A DNA stretch of 60,000 bases, from positions 777,001 through 837,000 of the forward strand of contig JAQGDQ010000009.1 in the NCBI GenBank assembly GCA_030141605.1, in the 5' to 3' direction. Both the position numbers and the translations under genes were made by a program. Each line of letters begins with the position of its first letter. Within the stretch, counting starts at the first letter, position 1. The notes under the pieces are model-generated. The model saw only the letters and a list, made by a program, of their open reading frames with translations. It was not told the origin of the DNA and searched no databases. Source of the DNA: Tubiluchus corallicola (taxonomy: Eukaryota > Priapulida > Priapulimorpha > Priapulimorphida > Tubiluchidae). Of this stretch, positions 1 to 12,720 are shown one piece after another.

Positions 1-690
1 TGTAAGTTTTAGGGTTATTTTTGAACAGCAAGAGTCTGAAAGCTAGCACGGTAAAAGATTCAGTCTAACACAATTTACGAAAATCTTTTTGCGGTCCATT
101 TTTATATAACTTGTAATACGGTTTAGACGACGATCTAACTCAGGTTATCATACTCAACCGATGGCTGATTTTAGAGTCTCTCACAGTTACATATTTTAAT
201 AATAACGTGGCAAAGGTACGTTAGATCTCGAGATCCCGCCCCACGGTCCAGGGTCTTCGCATCCGAGGGTGGCCACTAGGCATTTGAATTTTATTTTGAA
301 AGCTATCTTAAAGTCATTCGTTTCATAAAAATTCTCGCAAAGCATTCTCTAAAAACCAAAACTAGGGCTTTTATTATTTCGCTGAGTATTCAGTTTATGG
401 GCACTAAAGAGTGCTACAATCAGTAGTATGCTAGTATAATAATGTCTTTTATCGTATTGTAGTTTCTATACACATAGTAGCTTCTCGTGCATTTTATGGG
501 GCTTCAATCCTGATTCTTTGATCAACGCTAGCTAGTCATACTCATCATCGATTACCAAACTGACTGATGCACTTACGTGTAGCCTGTAGCCCTCTTGTTG
601 ACTTTTCGACCCGTCCATATTTGCTAAGCAGAGCTAGAGCTCATCGGCGGTGTTACGTTCATCCCTACGCAAAAGCGAAGCACGTGTTGC
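1..690. other. No gene seen
   Basis: AT-rich non-coding DNA with a small GC-rich patch at 228-280. It could be intron of the NCX gene if its 5' exons lie before the window. Confidence 0.5.
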
Positions 691-865
691 GCTTGATTTG
701 TGCGTACGTGCGTGTGTTAATTGGCACGTAAGCAAATCTAAATTTTGCGCATTATTTACGCGAACGTGCGTGTGTTAATGCGAGCGTAAGTAAGTCAGAA
801 TTTTGTACATGATTTGCGCGTCCGTTGAGTGTGTAAGTGCATGCGTTAAGATTATCTATGTACAT
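691..865. repeat. 58-bp tandem repeat, about 3 copies
   Basis: Three diverged units, with starts aligned near 695, 753 and 811, share the core cgtgcgtgtgttaat and the end aaattttg. The tract is richer in CpG and GTGCGT than its surroundings. Confidence 0.7.
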
Positions 866-2116
866 TTTTGCAGTAGCGTCCAGTCGTTTTTGCCCTTACT
901 AGTTGCTTCTCTTGAGTATCTTCATCAATGATGCTGCTGACTCTGTTTTTGTTTATTTTGTGTAGTATTCTGTTTTATTTGGCAATGCGTAGAATGTTCG
1001 TAAAGTAGCAAAAATAAACAACAAGCTTCTGTCTATCTATAATTTGAAGCAGAGCGTAAGCTATGCTCGGTGCTTCTAAGCTGAAATTGGCAGTATAACT
1101 AGTGTTTATTTACTTAAGGCGTCTACTCAAGAGAACACTAACAAAGATAATTATAAGGATAACGATAACCATAACCGTAACGGCAACGGCAACGTCAGCG
1201 ACAACGACACTGAATGACGACGATGAGAGCCAATAAAAAATGTGATGACAAGGGATAACAACACTCATAGTAGCAATAAATTAATTATAAGGGTACAAAA
1301 ATTCACGCACATAAATTATCATTGTACCATAACATGGTTCATTTATATCTACCCTAAGATATCTGTAATTACAAAATTCTGGGATGAGCATTGATTGTAT
1401 CTGCGCGTTTAAATGTCTCACTGTCTCAAGAGAAAGGAATCTCGTGGCATTGGTCGAGAGTCGGGAGGTTCTTTTCACTTAGTACCTTGGCAGCAGCTAC
1501 TGCAAATCGCAGGTCACCCCAGTTTCCACTCACCTGTTTGGAATTTCCTGATGCTTTCTCGCCTCCATCTTATGCAGCATCTTAAGAGAAGTGTAAACAC
1601 ACGTGGCTTCCTACTTAATTTTACTCTTCTGCACGTCTAATTAGTCTGTCTATCTTAATATCGTACAAACATGCACGTTTATGCACTGAGCATATGAGGT
1701 GCAATGCAGTATGAAGGTGGCCAAATTGGTTACAGTTTTATACATCTTTATGATTTGTTAATCTAATTGTTAATTATTAAGCTGGTCTTAACTTACTAAA
1801 TCCACACGTCAGGCATGGAGATACTAGATTTTTATCGTTTTAATGTGATCTGGTCGGTTTTTACTGTTATTTGGTGTTAACTAAATACTGTGTAACTCTT
1901 ATAAGTTAGTAATGCACTTCTCGTTTTAACAAAAGATGCATTTTATCTAAATTTCTACTATTCTTGATAATTTGAATAAAATTTAATTTTGTTTTTTATA
2001 ATTTTAGTGTAGATATTAGTGTTTACTAATGAAAGTTTTCTTGCATGCATAACACTTGTTTACGTGCTCACACAAAGTTTAAATAAGCAAATAAAGAAAC
2101 TTAATGATAAGAAAGA
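866..2116. other. No gene seen
   Basis: Short open frames only. There is a degenerate six-base run (aaccgtaacggcaacgg...) at 1150-1215. Confidence 0.5.
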
Positions 2117-2405
2117 ATAGTAGTAGACTGTAGCGTTAATAGCTGAAATACTAGTAGATTATAGCAATGATAGCTAGAATAGTAGTAGACTGTAGCGTTG
2201 ATAGCTGAAATGCTGCTAGATTATAGCAATGACAGCTAGAATAGTGGTAGACTGTAGCGTTGATAGCTGAAATACTAGTACATTATAGCAATGATAGCTA
2301 GAATAGTAGTAGACTGTAGCGTTGATAGCTAAGATAGTAGTGGACAATAGCATTTTTAGCTAAAATAGTAGTAGATTGTAGCGTTGATAGCTAAAATGGT
2401 AGTAT
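2117..2405. repeat. 31-bp minisatellite, about 9 units with a 62-bp higher-order pattern
   Basis: Two 31-bp variants alternate (agtagactgtagcgttgata... and agtagattatagcaatgata...) for about six units, giving a 62-bp dimeric period. The last units are mixed variants. Confidence 0.85.
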
Positions 2406-2865
2406 ATGGTATTAATAATGTTTAAGTTCTTACGCCAGTGAACATCTGCATACATCTCGCGGACATGCTGATATATTCACTGAAGACATATAGCAGCCTG
2501 CCCTAGAATGCAAAAATCTTGGCAGCATATCACAAAAATTAAACTAAATTGATTAATGTCGCACTTAAAATTCACAAAAAGCAAAACCTGCAAAAGTCAC
2601 CTTCAGAGGACCGGTTATGCAAGACGCGTCTACACTAATTTTAACTGATTGCCAGCTAGAAATTCAGACGTGTTTTAATCAGTTTTCCAGCTTTTTTCAA
2701 TGATTAAGCTTTCAGAGTTACTTATTCATGCACCAAATTTAAGGTATAGATTTTCGCGTAATGTACAGACTCAGTTTCAGGCATACATTAAAAAAAGGCT
2801 ATAAAAAAGGCATCAGAAAATTCAGAAAATTAACAAACTACGACGTAATCTAGGGCTAAGTTCGT

Positions 2866-3055
2866 TTAATAATTTATCTAATTTATCGAATAAATTTGCA
2901 GCCCATTTACCGCTAAGCCGTTTACCGAGTCTCGATAGTTCGCTTAATACAGATTAAATTGATTATTTAGCTAATTTATAAAATAAATTTGCATCCTATT
3001 CACCATGAAGCCGTTTACCTAGCCTCGATAGCTCGCTTAAATAGCTTAAATTGAT
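2866..3055. repeat. 93-bp direct duplication, two diverged copies
   Basis: The string aataaatttgca...cc.tt.acc..gaagccgtttacc.ag.ctcgata..tcgctt occurs twice with a 93-bp offset. Confidence 0.7.
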
Positions 3056-4435
3056 TCAAAAGCCCAGAACTTGTTTGACTTAATTTCATGTAAAGGTCTG
3101 GTAACTTGACAAAGTTGCCACTGGCAGGATGGAGGCTGACCAGCCAAGTGAGCTTCGCTGGCACACGCGTTCACGTGCTATTTCCACAAATACCGTTTTT
3201 GATCGTAGACAGCCGACTGCACATGTTTGTAGTGTCAAAAGACCAGCTGTTCCAGTTCCGAAAATATCTTAATCGTTTCAGTTTCACTTGATCGCATTTG
3301 AGGAAAAAACGTCAGATTCTGCCATTGAGATTGCCTACTCGTGTGTTCATGCTGTACGGGTTTCTGCTTCTTTCTGAGGTGAGGTCGTCAAAATGGCACC
3401 TCTGATAGATGAAATAAATGCGTGCGAAATCATAAATAATGCATGCCTTCCCAGAATAGCTGGTATCTGCATTATTTATATCAGAGCGTTTCCTTGCTAT
3501 TTTGAACTCGTATCACTCGTCCTGTTTGCTCATTTGCAAAACAAACGTGGCTTCGTAGGCCACTTTTCAGATGGTCGCTAATTAATTGCTCGCTGAGTAA
3601 TTATCAGTAAAAGTGAAAAGTTGTTGTCCGAAATACGTTATTTATGACATCGTTAAAGCCTCATTCGCTAACCACAACATTAAGTAAATCACCGACGTAA
3701 AACCTAATCAAGCTCTTGATGTCTGTATCCTGCGAGCTCACATTAATCACTAACGGCACCTATATTGGATATACAGGTGGGACCGAAAATGTACAGCTAA
3801 AATGGCGTAGAGAAACTGGATGGCTGAAAGGACCTCAATTAGAAAAGTCGATGGTGAATTTTTGGTGAACACGCAAAACGTTTTATCACCAAGAACACAT
3901 GTTAAAAAAACTTCTTACTGATGCTGAGTTTGCTACTGTGGATTAGGCCATTTTTAATTAGGCCAAGGTAATTTTAACTATTTTTGAATCGTACTGGTCA
4001 TTCATTAAATCCAACTTGCTCAACCAGACGCCTGAAAACTTGTTATGTGAATGTCAATTAATTGATGTAGAAAAGAGATGAGTATGATAAGCATCAGATA
4101 TACATGAAACGAAGTGAAATTTTGTTATAATAGCTTTTGTTAATCTTATAAATTTATAATAGACGATTTTATCCGCTAAAACACATCATAAAATCAAGAT
4201 TAAGCAAATTAATTGTGTGCATGAAGATTCTGTAGAATATATGTCTGCAAGATGCATATGTATGTAAATCTTCTGATTAAAAATTTTTTAACTAAATTAG
4301 TAAGGTTTTGAAGAAGCGAACTTGTCAAAGAATTTGACAGTGAAACACATGAAACAATTGTAAATTTCTTTTATCAATTAACTTAGTATAATATGTTTTG
4401 TATTTTCTAATCAAATTAATATGTTGTAAATTGCA
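3056..4435. other. No gene seen
   Basis: Frames of about 60 codons at 3106 and 3393 show no homology, splice context or codon bias. Confidence 0.5.
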
Positions 4436-4468
4436 TGCCTGCAACTAGAGGTTTAATAAAGACTTATA

Positions 4469-4503
<35 letters not shown>

Positions 4504-4546
4504 AATAATAGTAATAATAATAATAATAACAATAGTCATAATAATA
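4436..4546 (+). mobile_element. Retroelement 3' end running into a (GAT)n/(AAT)n microsatellite
   Basis: The string ctgcaactagaggtttaataaagactta is followed directly by (atg)n then (ata)n. The same 3' end occurs at 15436-15466, followed by a different triplet repeat. This pattern fits a retroelement tail. Confidence 0.6.
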
Positions 4547-4889
4547 CCGTACATTTTTTCTAACATTTGCGGCTATATAATTCAAGCTCTATTATTTCTA
4601 AATCTGCTTTTAGTATTTTTATCTCTAGTTCAAAACAAAGGTTTGATCACTTTTATCTGCAGTGTGATTGATGATTGGTTCACTTCACATTTGCTAATTG
4701 TCGCTTTTTAGGCCTGCCATTTTTCATGTTAAACTAGCACCCTTGTTTTTGTGCTCTCTGTTGTTTAAATTTTATTGTGTTTAAAAATACGCTATGCACT
4801 AAATTATATTTTTAAAGTAAAAAAATGGAAAAATGAAAACTATTAATAAGTCAATATATGATGAAACTGAGAATGATTCGATAGTCGAT

Positions 4890-5075
4890 GGCAATTGCTA
4901 CCGATGATAGGAATGATGATTATGATGATGATGATGATAGCTATGACGACGATAATGCCAGTGAATGACGACGACAACAAGGACAACCAGTGAAGCAATG
5001 TTGTGGTAATAGTGAGAATTATGGCGACAGCGATGACGACAATGTAATGGTGGTGATAGTGAATGCAATGACTAA
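4890..5075. repeat. Degenerate (GAT/GAC)n tract
   Basis: Impure GAT, GAC and GTG triplets, with the purest part at 4914-4938. No coding interpretation is supported. Confidence 0.6.
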
Positions 5076-5744
5076 GATGAAAAGGTTGAAGGAGAAAGGG
5101 GAGGAAACAGCTAGGCAATTTTGTCAAACGATCATTCAGCCATTTTCAATGGATGCTCAACTTTTGAAAAAAAAAGATTGAAAAACCTTTCATTGTGGCA
5201 TTTTCTAACACGTCTTGCCAGAAGCCAACACTTGAACGAATTCTTCAGATGACGCAACGTCCAAAATGGAGAAAACTTATTCAGATACGGGAATTCTAGA
5301 TCTTACCAGCACTTGGGCGGAGAAAATCAATCGCGCTTTCTATTGACATTTCGGTATTAACAATAACGTGTTTAATTACATTCCAGTACAGTCTAGCTAA
5401 AGGGCTTCAAGTGTGCACGGTTGCCTCGAGTTCAGAAGCTTTATTTTAGTCGTCCTTCAGTCTCTTCATGCAAAAATTTGATTTTAAATTGTCTGCGTGG
5501 TAGCAGTGCACATCAATCTTTTTATTGCATTTTGCTAAAATCTAATAAAATTACATGAAAATGTAATAAAATGTAATGAAATTACATAAGTGACACATTA
5601 TTTAACTGCATCATCATATTAAGATGTCAAGGCTGTGTCTCCAAAATGAAAAAAAGTTGAGTAGGTAATTGTTCTTTTTGGAATATCAGGTGACCGCAAA
5701 TTAAATTAAAATGTTTAGCAGAACGAATGACGCGAGAAATAGTA

Positions 5745-6130
5745 TTTAAAGGAAAGGACAAATCACTTATCATGTTGGGTTTATTTTACTATTATCACTT
5801 AAACTTAGAAAAATACAACGAAGAAATTTGCAAAGCACTGTCTATAAAGCATAAAGTTAATTTATACTTAATGTATAGAAATTTTCAGTGACTAGCCATT
5901 TACTTCGAACTATGACGTAATTATGACTTCGTGACGTTTCGTAAGCGCATCGTGGCTTTCTGTAAGTCAATTCAAACGGCTAAATTAATTCAAACTTCTA
6001 CAGCTTGTCCATGCAAAAATGTCAAAATTATCTACATATTTTTTTGTAAAAACTTATTATACTCTTGTAAAAACTTATACGGAAATTTTGAACAGGCGCT
6101 GCTTTTGTTCAGTCGAGGAATGACATAGTC
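5745..6130 (+). mobile_element. Dispersed repeat family D, copy 1
   Basis: It shares an ordered series of blocks with 20628-21010: aaagg.aa.gacaa, tgtctataaagcat, gttaatttatactt, ttttcag, gacgtaa, and gcatcgtggctttctgtaag. It carries no coding sequence, and its ends are approximate. Confidence 0.65.
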
Positions 6131-6405
6131 TTTGGTGGCATGGCCTTTATTTTAATAGATGGACCATTTTACTGCTGTATAACCTCGGCTTTCAACAGTT
6201 GACTTTCTGTGTGTGTGTAAAATTATGTGTTCATGTGTGCAGTTCTTACAATTTTTCTTACAGTTCTTACAGTTCGTACACTTATGCTTACAATTTTTTT
6301 ATCTGTTGTTCGTTTTTTTGAAATAGTGTACAAACTTCAGTGTACAGTAAACGATGTACTAATTTCATGTGTGTGGTTTCTTTTATTTTTTAGTATGGTA
6401 TACCT

Positions 6406-6483
6406 CGTTACCGAAATTGAAATGAATTTAAATCACCTGTACAACGTTACCGAAATTGAAATGAATTTAAATCACCTGTACAA
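6406..6483. repeat. Exact 39-bp tandem duplication
   Basis: Two identical 39-bp units, beginning cgttaccgaaattgaaatg, stand side by side with no difference. Confidence 0.9.
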
Positions 6484-6651
6484 ATAATTAGCTTGCAGAA
6501 ATTGTTATTAGTCTTTGTATTACAGGCAGCTTCAAATGAACTCGGGAAACTTCTAGAATAATGGCTGAAGTGACATGAAAAACAAAAAACAAATAAACTC
6601 TGCTAGTGTCTGGTTTCCGTGCATTTTCTTTCATCAATATCATTTTCCTCC

Positions 6652-7004
6652 GTCTGGTATTCGATTCAAACGGATCGATTTGAGTTTTTAAATCAAATTT
6701 GATTCGAAATTAAAGTTATGAATTCGAATAATTTAGCTCTTGCACTACATACGTTCCTTATCATTAAAACAGCATGCAATCAGTTCAATTTTTAAATAAA
6801 TTATTAGTGTTTTACTGCAGAATAAAATCAAGCAGTATGCATGATCTTTGTGAGACTGCTTTTTATTATTGATTCGAAAATTTATTCGAAGAACTTTACA
6901 AATGAATTCAAATTCAAAATCTTGAAATTTGGTTTGATTCGTGCTCGAAAGCCACAGATTCGATTCGATGCGATTTCGCTTTCTGGTAGAGAATGCTCAT
7001 GCTT
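6652..7004. mobile_element. hAT-type MITE family B, copy 1 (eroded)
   Basis: It shares with 52810-53167 the blocks tttactgcagaa.aaaatcaag, tatgcatgatctt, attcgattcgat and ttctggtagagaatgctca. The terminal repeats are damaged, and the ends are set by comparison. Confidence 0.65.
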
Positions 7005-7570
7005 ACCGCGTGCTCCATAATGAATTTCCTGTGGAACAAAAGTCGAGCAACGTGTGTTTTATTCCACCACGAGCTGTAATTGCATGCTGCAGTGAAAATT
7101 GTCCTAATGGAATTCTGACGTAATTATCCAGTGCCTGGGTTTCACAACTCTTACAGTGGTCTCAAGTTCCCCATATAATTACTTCTCTCTCCCCTTACTG
7201 CGCATAGACTTGTTCTTGGTTGAATCGATGGTAAATTCGCTGAAATCGGAATCCGGTCGGCGAATAATTATTAGAATTTAGAACTGTAAGGGCCGTGATT
7301 TTAGACTTATATCAATGCTTACGGATCAGCAGGCGCTACCTGTTTGGGGATTAAGTTCCTTGCTGCAGCCCTTTCACTTTGGGGAAGCTCTACTGTTGTG
7401 CTTTTATTCTTTATATGCTTTGTGTGCTATTTTACTTTTTTGTACTCTTACGCACAACTAAATAATATTATATGATACGCTGTGACACGATGTGATGTGA
7501 CGTTATGTGATGTAAGATGAGCTGAGATGAAATGACGTGACGTGACATGACATGACATAACATACATGAC

Positions 7571-7850
7571 AGGACAAGACAGGACAGGACAGGACAGGAC
7601 AGGACAGGACAGGACAGGACAGGACAGGACAGGACAGGACAGGACAGGACAGGACAGGACAGGACAGGACAGGACAGGACAGGACAGGACAGGACAGGAC
7701 AGGACAGGACAGGATAGGACAGGACAGGACAGGACAGGACAGGACAGGACAGGACAGGACAGGACAGGACAGGACAGGACAGGACAGGACAGGACAGGAC
7801 AGGACAGGACAGGACAGGGCAGGGCAGGGCAGGGCAGGACAGGATAGGAC
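7571..7850. repeat. AGGAC pentanucleotide array, about 56 units
   Basis: It is almost uninterrupted (aggac)n, with aggat and a short gggca variant near 7817-7836. Flanks (about 7480-7565 and 7850-7900) are looser related pentamers (gacat, gacgt, gatgt). Open frames on both strands are a by-product of the 5-base period without stops. Confidence 0.97.
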
Positions 7851-8173
7851 AGGACTGGACATGACGTGACATACTATAATATAACGTGATATAATATAAA
7901 TCACAGTTGATCTGTAGAGACGTAGCATACACAGGTAAATGATTTGCAAGCCACACGATTTTGGTCACAAGAAGGGTAACTATGAAAATGACCACCGCTG
8001 CACGGCCCTATATGCGATATAGATATAGGAATATGCGATATGGATAATATAGACTATGTATTTTTAATACAATACTTTATATGGCTGTGTGATATATAAA
8101 ATTGTTAGGCTCGAAATTCGAACGAAAGATTATGTTGCTAAATCCGCGAAGTTGCAATGAGTTAAGTTTTGTT

Positions 8174-8198
8174 GGAGAGAGAGAGAGAGAGAGAGAGA
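8174..8198. repeat. (GA)n microsatellite
   Basis: About 12 GA units. Confidence 0.9.
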
Positions 8199-10081
8199 AA
8201 CTATAATTGCTTTCCACTTTGTTAGACCATTCAGTAACCTCACGTGACTCTGTTAATTTGAACGCGTAACAAATTATTGAAGTGAAAACGAAGGTGTAAT
8301 GCAAGGGATTTACTGGAAAGGGCCACAAAACCCTGTTAATGGACAATGTGTGAACATGTCAAGCTGTAGACTTGAATTTATAATCAACGCTAAAACTTTT
8401 CAAGGAGTATTGAAAAAAAAGGATAAATTAAAAAACTCACCATGAAAAGAGACACGAACATAAACCTGCGTTCTACTTAACATATAGACGCGTTCACAGA
8501 AAACTAAAACTGAGCCAATTTGCAGTATATTCGCCAAAATTTAAAACACATGTAAGTAACTGGAACTGGAACCATTTAATATTTATAATCGATGAGAATT
8601 CTGTGAATTTCATCGCTCTTCAAAACATACAGAATCGTAGCGCAAGGGGATTCTGAGTCAATTATTATTGTTTTCTGAGTAATTGAAGAAATCCCTAATA
8701 CGGTTCGCAATATCGCTTGCTGATGGTCGAACTTCGCTAGTTGCAGTTTATCAAATTACGCACAGCATTCTGCACTCTGTAGACATTTCCGATAAAGGCG
8801 AAGCAAAAAATGTGGAAAAAACTGCGACATTTTTGGGGGGTAATAATTGAAGAAAATCACTACACTTCACGATTTTACATGAAAGTTTTGAGCATAGCGA
8901 TAACTTTTTCAGGCCAACAGCTTTTAAGGAAAGGTGTAGTGTAGCGGCAGTAGGGCAGCACTAAACGGCCAGTACTGCACAGTATAGCAGAATAGGCCTA
9001 CAGAACTTTGGGAGAAGGAAATGCTTGCGCGGTACATTGTGCGGAACGGGTAGGGTCAGGACGGGACAAGGCGGAACACAACAGAATAGGATAGTTGTTA
9101 CTTTACCTGTATTTTCGTTTTGATCTGAAGGTTTTTTCCTTTTGTCAGGATTTGTTGTTTTGCTTTGAATATTTTTTTTAGTTTAAAACATGTTTTAAAC
9201 TGTCTTAATTAAGACAGTCCAGCTGTCTTAATTAAACAGCAAGTTTCATAAAGATGTACGAGATTTGCTAAAGTTTTGTCGTTATTAATAATTATTTATT
9301 TATGATTTTATTTTACAACATTAACGATTTTTATTGCTTTAATATTATTGTAGCCTAAAAGTAGGGCCTGTTTTGCACCAATCAAAGGCAGAAACTGTTC
9401 GCATCTGTCACTCATTTACGATTTATTAATGTCAAAGGGCGTAAACAAACTACTTTCATTAGATAAATTACGTACGAGTAGCAATTACCTGTCCCTTTCT
9501 TAGTGCCCCATTTTGCCCTTCCCAATAGTCACGTAGTTATCACACATTCACAAAATATCTGAGATCTGTCTGACAGAAATAAAAAGTTTGGTTTATTTCA
9601 TCACAATGATCAGGTTGCTCCGTTTGGGGCTTCTCTTTCTACTTTTGCACCCCTTGTAATCGATTTCTGAATTCGCCTTTTTTTCATTAGTCGCCGGTCG
9701 GCATTTATCGAGTTATTTGTACAGGCGAGACGCCATTAATTTTATTGACTACACGGTGTTCAATCATTAATTTTTTTCATGATGCGTTCGCGTAACAGAG
9801 TTGATCAAATCATGCGACAGTTTACATTCATCAACTGATGTAAATCATTTATGATTGCGTCACTGAATCTCATTATGATAACTATAAGTTCGCCATCGCT
9901 GTCGCCATTTATGATCAACGACACTAATGTTCCTCCACCTCATTGTTCTTACCTCCTTGTTATCTACGGCTACGGCTACGGCTATGCACTATCATCATGG
10001 CTACATTATGGAACATCATCACCATTATCAATTTAACGTAATCATGTGGGCAGCTTCAGCATTTCAGCGCGCTGATATCTA
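8199..10081. other. No gene seen apart from the palindrome cluster
   Basis: AT-rich. A weakly AGGAC-like patch (gggtcaggacgggacaaggc) lies at 9051-9085, and the palindromes at 9180. Confidence 0.5.
9180..9240. repeat. Three adjacent palindromes
   Basis: agtttaaaacatgttttaaa(ct) is a perfect 22-base palindrome (9180-9201), ctgtcttaattaagacag is a perfect 18-base palindrome (9200-9217), and gctgt/acagc brackets cttaattaa (9222-9240). Confidence 0.85.
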
Positions 10082-10656
10082 AAAGGAAAACAGTACGATT
10101 TTTCATATCCTATCCCATTTTGAAGTATGGTAAAAAGTACACATTTTAACACCTAAAATAATACCAAAGTGTTTATGATAATTAAATAATATGTTAAAAA
10201 TTTATTTAACGGCCGGTGACCCTATGCGAAGACGTCATAACTGAACATAATTTTCAACAGCACACACATTCAAAGAGCCTGTTGCACGTGTTTGCGAAAG
10301 CGCAAATTAAAGTACAGCACCATTGTACAACATTCAGTGCGATATATAAAAATTCTGCAAATTTTAAGTTTAAAATTCAAATTTCAACTTTACCGCTATG
10401 CTGACGCAATTGAACTGAGAGGTACAGCACTTGTACTTTTTTGTGCAACGCGTTTCAAAGGCGTAGGCGCTAGTACCCATCTATCTAGCGAATGGTTAAC
10501 TACATATAATAGCTAGCCGCGCGAACGCGAAATTCCCATTTTGTGGTAACAATTTTTCACCTAAGTTATGCTTGAAAAAAACATGTTCTTTTTCAATATC
10601 TTATAGGGGTAGATTGTTTTGACCTATAGTTTAAAATTGGGGCAGGTTTTCCTTCA
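10082..10656 (+). mobile_element. MITE family A, copy 1 (full length, about 575 bp)
   Basis: The ends form inverted repeats (aaaggaaaac at the left, gttttcctt at the right). Internal blocks shared with the other copies include gataattaaataat, cataattttcaa, gtgtttgcgaaagcg, gaactgagaggtac and tagattgttttgacct. It has no transposase ORF, so it is non-autonomous. Confidence 0.7.
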
Positions 10657-11184
10657 AAAATATCATTATGCAATCTTCTGACACTTGTCCCTTGATAAGC
10701 TAAAATAAGTTAAAAATAAAAAATATCAGTCCAAACTTGCAAACTAGCAAACAGTTGATTTTCATGTAAATTCTGATACATTTAACAAGACCGTCTCTGC
10801 ATGCCAGTATCTGTCATTGTGTTAGCGCTTAATTAGGTTCTCAATCAAGTTTAATCACTCGACTCATTAAAATTCAGAATATACTCTGCCGAGTTTGATT
10901 CATTAGCATTTCCTTCAGCGTTACTTCTCCTGTTACATGCACTAATTAGGTTTGTGAAAACTTACAATAATCCATACCATTTCATAATGTTGCTGCGATT
11001 TTGCCAATACTTGATTAATTTAAGCATTTTAATTAAGATTTGGAAGATAGCACGTACGTGCATGATACACTCAACCGATAAAAACACTTGCACAAGTTTG
11101 CTATATTTCTTTATGCTCTTTAAAGGAAAATCGACCCCTTTATTAAACTATAACTCAAATCAATCTACCCTATAAAATAATTAA

Positions 11185-11735
11185 ATGAACATACTACTTC
11201 TTCAAGAATGATTTACGTGAAAGAATTATTGCCACAGAATAGTAATTTCACGTCCAAGCAGCTAGTTTTTCATTGTTACATTGTTCATTGTTCTTCTTTG
11301 TATTTCACCATTCGCTGCTTAGATGGGCACTAGCGCCTGCATCTCGGAAACCTTGCACAGAAAAACAGGTCATTGGGCGCTCAATTGTGTTGTAATGCAC
11401 GCGTTCGAGAGCGTGAGCACAGCGGTAAACTACAAATTTGAATTTTAAACTATTACACTGAATGTAGTGCAGCAGCACTGTATTTCAATTTTCGCTTTTG
11501 CATACACGTGCAACGCGCTCATGGAATGTTTGTGCTGTTGAAAGTTACGTTCAGTTCAATCACGAATCAGTTATGATGCCCTTTCCTCACTAATTTGGCT
11601 CGCCCGCTGTTAATTAAGTTTTAACCCATTATTTAATCACCAGAAACGCTTAGCCGTTGTTATAGGTCTTAAAAAGTGTACTTTTTATCGTACTTTAAAA
11701 TGAGGTAGTGAATAGTGGAGTGAAATGGAAATAAT
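11185..11735 (-). mobile_element. MITE family A, copy 2 (reverse orientation)
   Basis: Read on the - strand it carries the family A blocks in order: the region near aagtacactttttaag, ggcgagcc, gcgcgttgcacgtgt, cgcttttgca reversed, and the gcaggcgctagtgcc segment. Its ends are eroded. Confidence 0.6.
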
Positions 11736-12559
11736 TTGTTGTTCGTTATTCGTTGTTCAAAATTCGAAAAACAAGTACTTGTCTTATTGTTACAGTATTC
11801 CTTACTTGGGATTGAAAAAATGGATTTAAAAAACGGACATTTGTTATTTGCGATTCTAATCGCGAATAGCACGCGCAGGTAAAAAAGCGAGTGCAACTCA
11901 TGAGACATATCAGCACGTGAGGCCTTCACGATTTCTGGTGACCATTAGACTGTCAGAAGTCTAGCGTGACTCGTGTAATCATGGGAACTGATAGATGAAC
12001 AAAGATGCTGCAGTTCTTAGCAACCCACAGCAATTTATTTCATGAGGAATCTATTGAACTTATTACCAGCACAAAAGGCATTCCAGGGTGGCTAATCAGA
12101 AGTCTAAGTCTTTTCAAGGAACTCTTACAGACTAATGGCGGAAGGTAACTTCAAAGCCAATACGTCAGGTCAAGCTACCTGTTTAAATATGAGAGACGGA
12201 TGAAGCCTGGACATTCGCGTCCTGCTTAATCAACTGCTCTTGGGCAAGATTCTAGCAAATTAGTGCAAAGTTTGCGGAGCACTTGAATGTTTGTGAAGAC
12301 AGGGAAATCCAGAAAATTTTTTAGGAAAGTAAACTTATTTTTATTAGATTTAGCTTATCGTGCACATATACACATAATTGACAAATTAACAAAATTTAAT
12401 AACAAAAATTATGACTTATTTTTAGATAAAATTCGGAATTCCTAAAAGCAGTCCTGTAGGTCAATGTTTATACAACACGGAAAATCGTTAATGCTAAAAA
12501 ATAGTTCAGTCAGTTTTTATTGAAACCGCAGACAACAGATTTATAGGCCTTTATGTTTT

Positions 12560-12720
12560 CAATTCAATTCAATTCTATTTATTCGTCTCTTAAAGGATAT
12601 AATACTATACACTATTTAAATGTGAGTAATACTACTATGATAATTGAGATGGGATGGCGAAAGACCAAGAGGTCACCTAGCAGCCATATCAATTTTATGC
12701 AACATTGATTAGTATGGTTA
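12560..12720 (-). mobile_element. 3' end of a LINE, reverse orientation
   Basis: On the - strand the sequence ends gacgaataaatagaattgaa ttgaattg, that is AATAAA followed by an (AATTG)n tail. This is the same style of tail as the LINE ending at 40908. Only the 3' untranslated part is recognisable, and the right-hand limit is arbitrary. Confidence 0.5.

Noticed and set aside
1150-1215. Telomere-like repeat
   Set aside because: Units are aaccgtaacggcaacgg-like, not (TTAGGG)n; no regular period.
7468-7995. Long open frames (93-175 codons) with SCPVL or TGQDR repeats on both strands
   Set aside because: Produced by the AGGAC pentamer array, which has no stop codon in several frames.
10216-10516. 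Frames resembling a frame at 38485 (FAKAxIxVQ...)
   Set aside because: The similarity is explained by both lying in copies of MITE family A.
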